DNA from: an uncultured Clostridia bacterium
Lineage (GTDB): Bacteria; Bacillota; Clostridia; Oscillospirales; Ruminococcaceae
Length of the DNA stretch: 20,049 bases
Assembly: GCA_947385505.1 (NCBI GenBank)
Contig: CANDLP010000006.1
Span: 1-20,049, forward strand
Direction of reading: 5' to 3'
Shown: positions 20,004-20,049 of the stretch, one piece after another
Layout of the letters: each line of letters opens with the position of its first letter
How positions within the stretch are numbered: the stretch's first letter is position 1
Translations under genes and position numbers: made by a program
The notes under the pieces: generated by a model
What the model was told of the DNA's origin: nothing
Seen by the model: only the letters and a program-made list of their open reading frames with translations
Database searches by the model: none

Positions 20004-20049
20004 AGATCGGAAGAGCACACGTCTGAACTCCAGTCACGGAGCGTCATCT
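20004..20049 (+). other. Illumina TruSeq adapter and index (artefact)
   Basis: From 20004 the sequence is the TruSeq adapter (AGATCGGAAGAGCACACG and the rest to CAGTCAC at 20037). An 8-base index, GGAGCGTC (20038-20045), follows, and ATCT is the start of the constant P7 tail. None of this is genomic. Confidence 0.98.

Overview
The window looks like one end of a metagenome-assembled contig from an uncultured member of the Clostridia (Firmicutes), probably near the Ruminococcaceae/Oscillospirales. The pointers are the RpoB, RpoC and SecA sequence types, strong AGGAGG-like ribosome binding sites, sigma-A promoters with 17-bp spacers and AT-rich upstream DNA, a lipoprotein-type membrane fusion protein, and a cellobiose 2-epimerase that reads very like the Ruminococcus albus enzyme. 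The taxonomy is inference. The last 46 bases are Illumina adapter plus index, not genome.

Layout. Positions 1-990 hold the tail of something off the left edge (a rho-independent terminator on the plus strand), a decayed minus-strand coding remnant (about 174-709), a 162-bp fold-back MITE-like element (711-872) inserted at its upstream end, and the rpoC terminator (922-957). rpoC (992-4585) and rpoB (4678-8490) form a minus-strand unit with its own near-consensus promoter at 8596-8624. Divergent from it are a Na/Pi-cotransporter-family protein with a PhoU-like tail (8819-10588) and an XRE-family regulator (10728-11570), each with a good promoter. A long hairpin (11602-11653) separates these from a second minus-strand block. 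Read in transcription order that block is secA (19413-16686, frameshifted in this assembly), an unrecognised acidic protein (16627-15530), a DUF1015 protein (15334-14045), cellobiose 2-epimerase (14028-12841), a second, internally deleted copy of the fold-back element (12771-12832), and a lipoprotein membrane fusion protein (12739-11669). Divergent from secA, a COG3910-like AAA ATPase starts at 19708 and is cut by the end of real sequence near 20003.

How the genes relate. Most are core or widespread genes: RNA polymerase beta and beta', the Sec motor, phosphate uptake, and use of beta-mannan or cello-oligosaccharides. The DUF1015 and epimerase genes are tightly spaced (16 bp). The other minus-strand genes are co-oriented but separated by 58 to 195 bp, so a single operon is only a possibility.

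I found no convincing new defence, mobile or biosynthetic system. The most informative observations are the two-copy fold-back element and its relation to a broken gene, the frameshift in secA, the adapter sequence at the contig end, paired operator-like repeats at the XRE gene, and an orphan acidic protein directly downstream of secA. No tRNA, rRNA, CRISPR array, IS transposase or riboswitch was seen.
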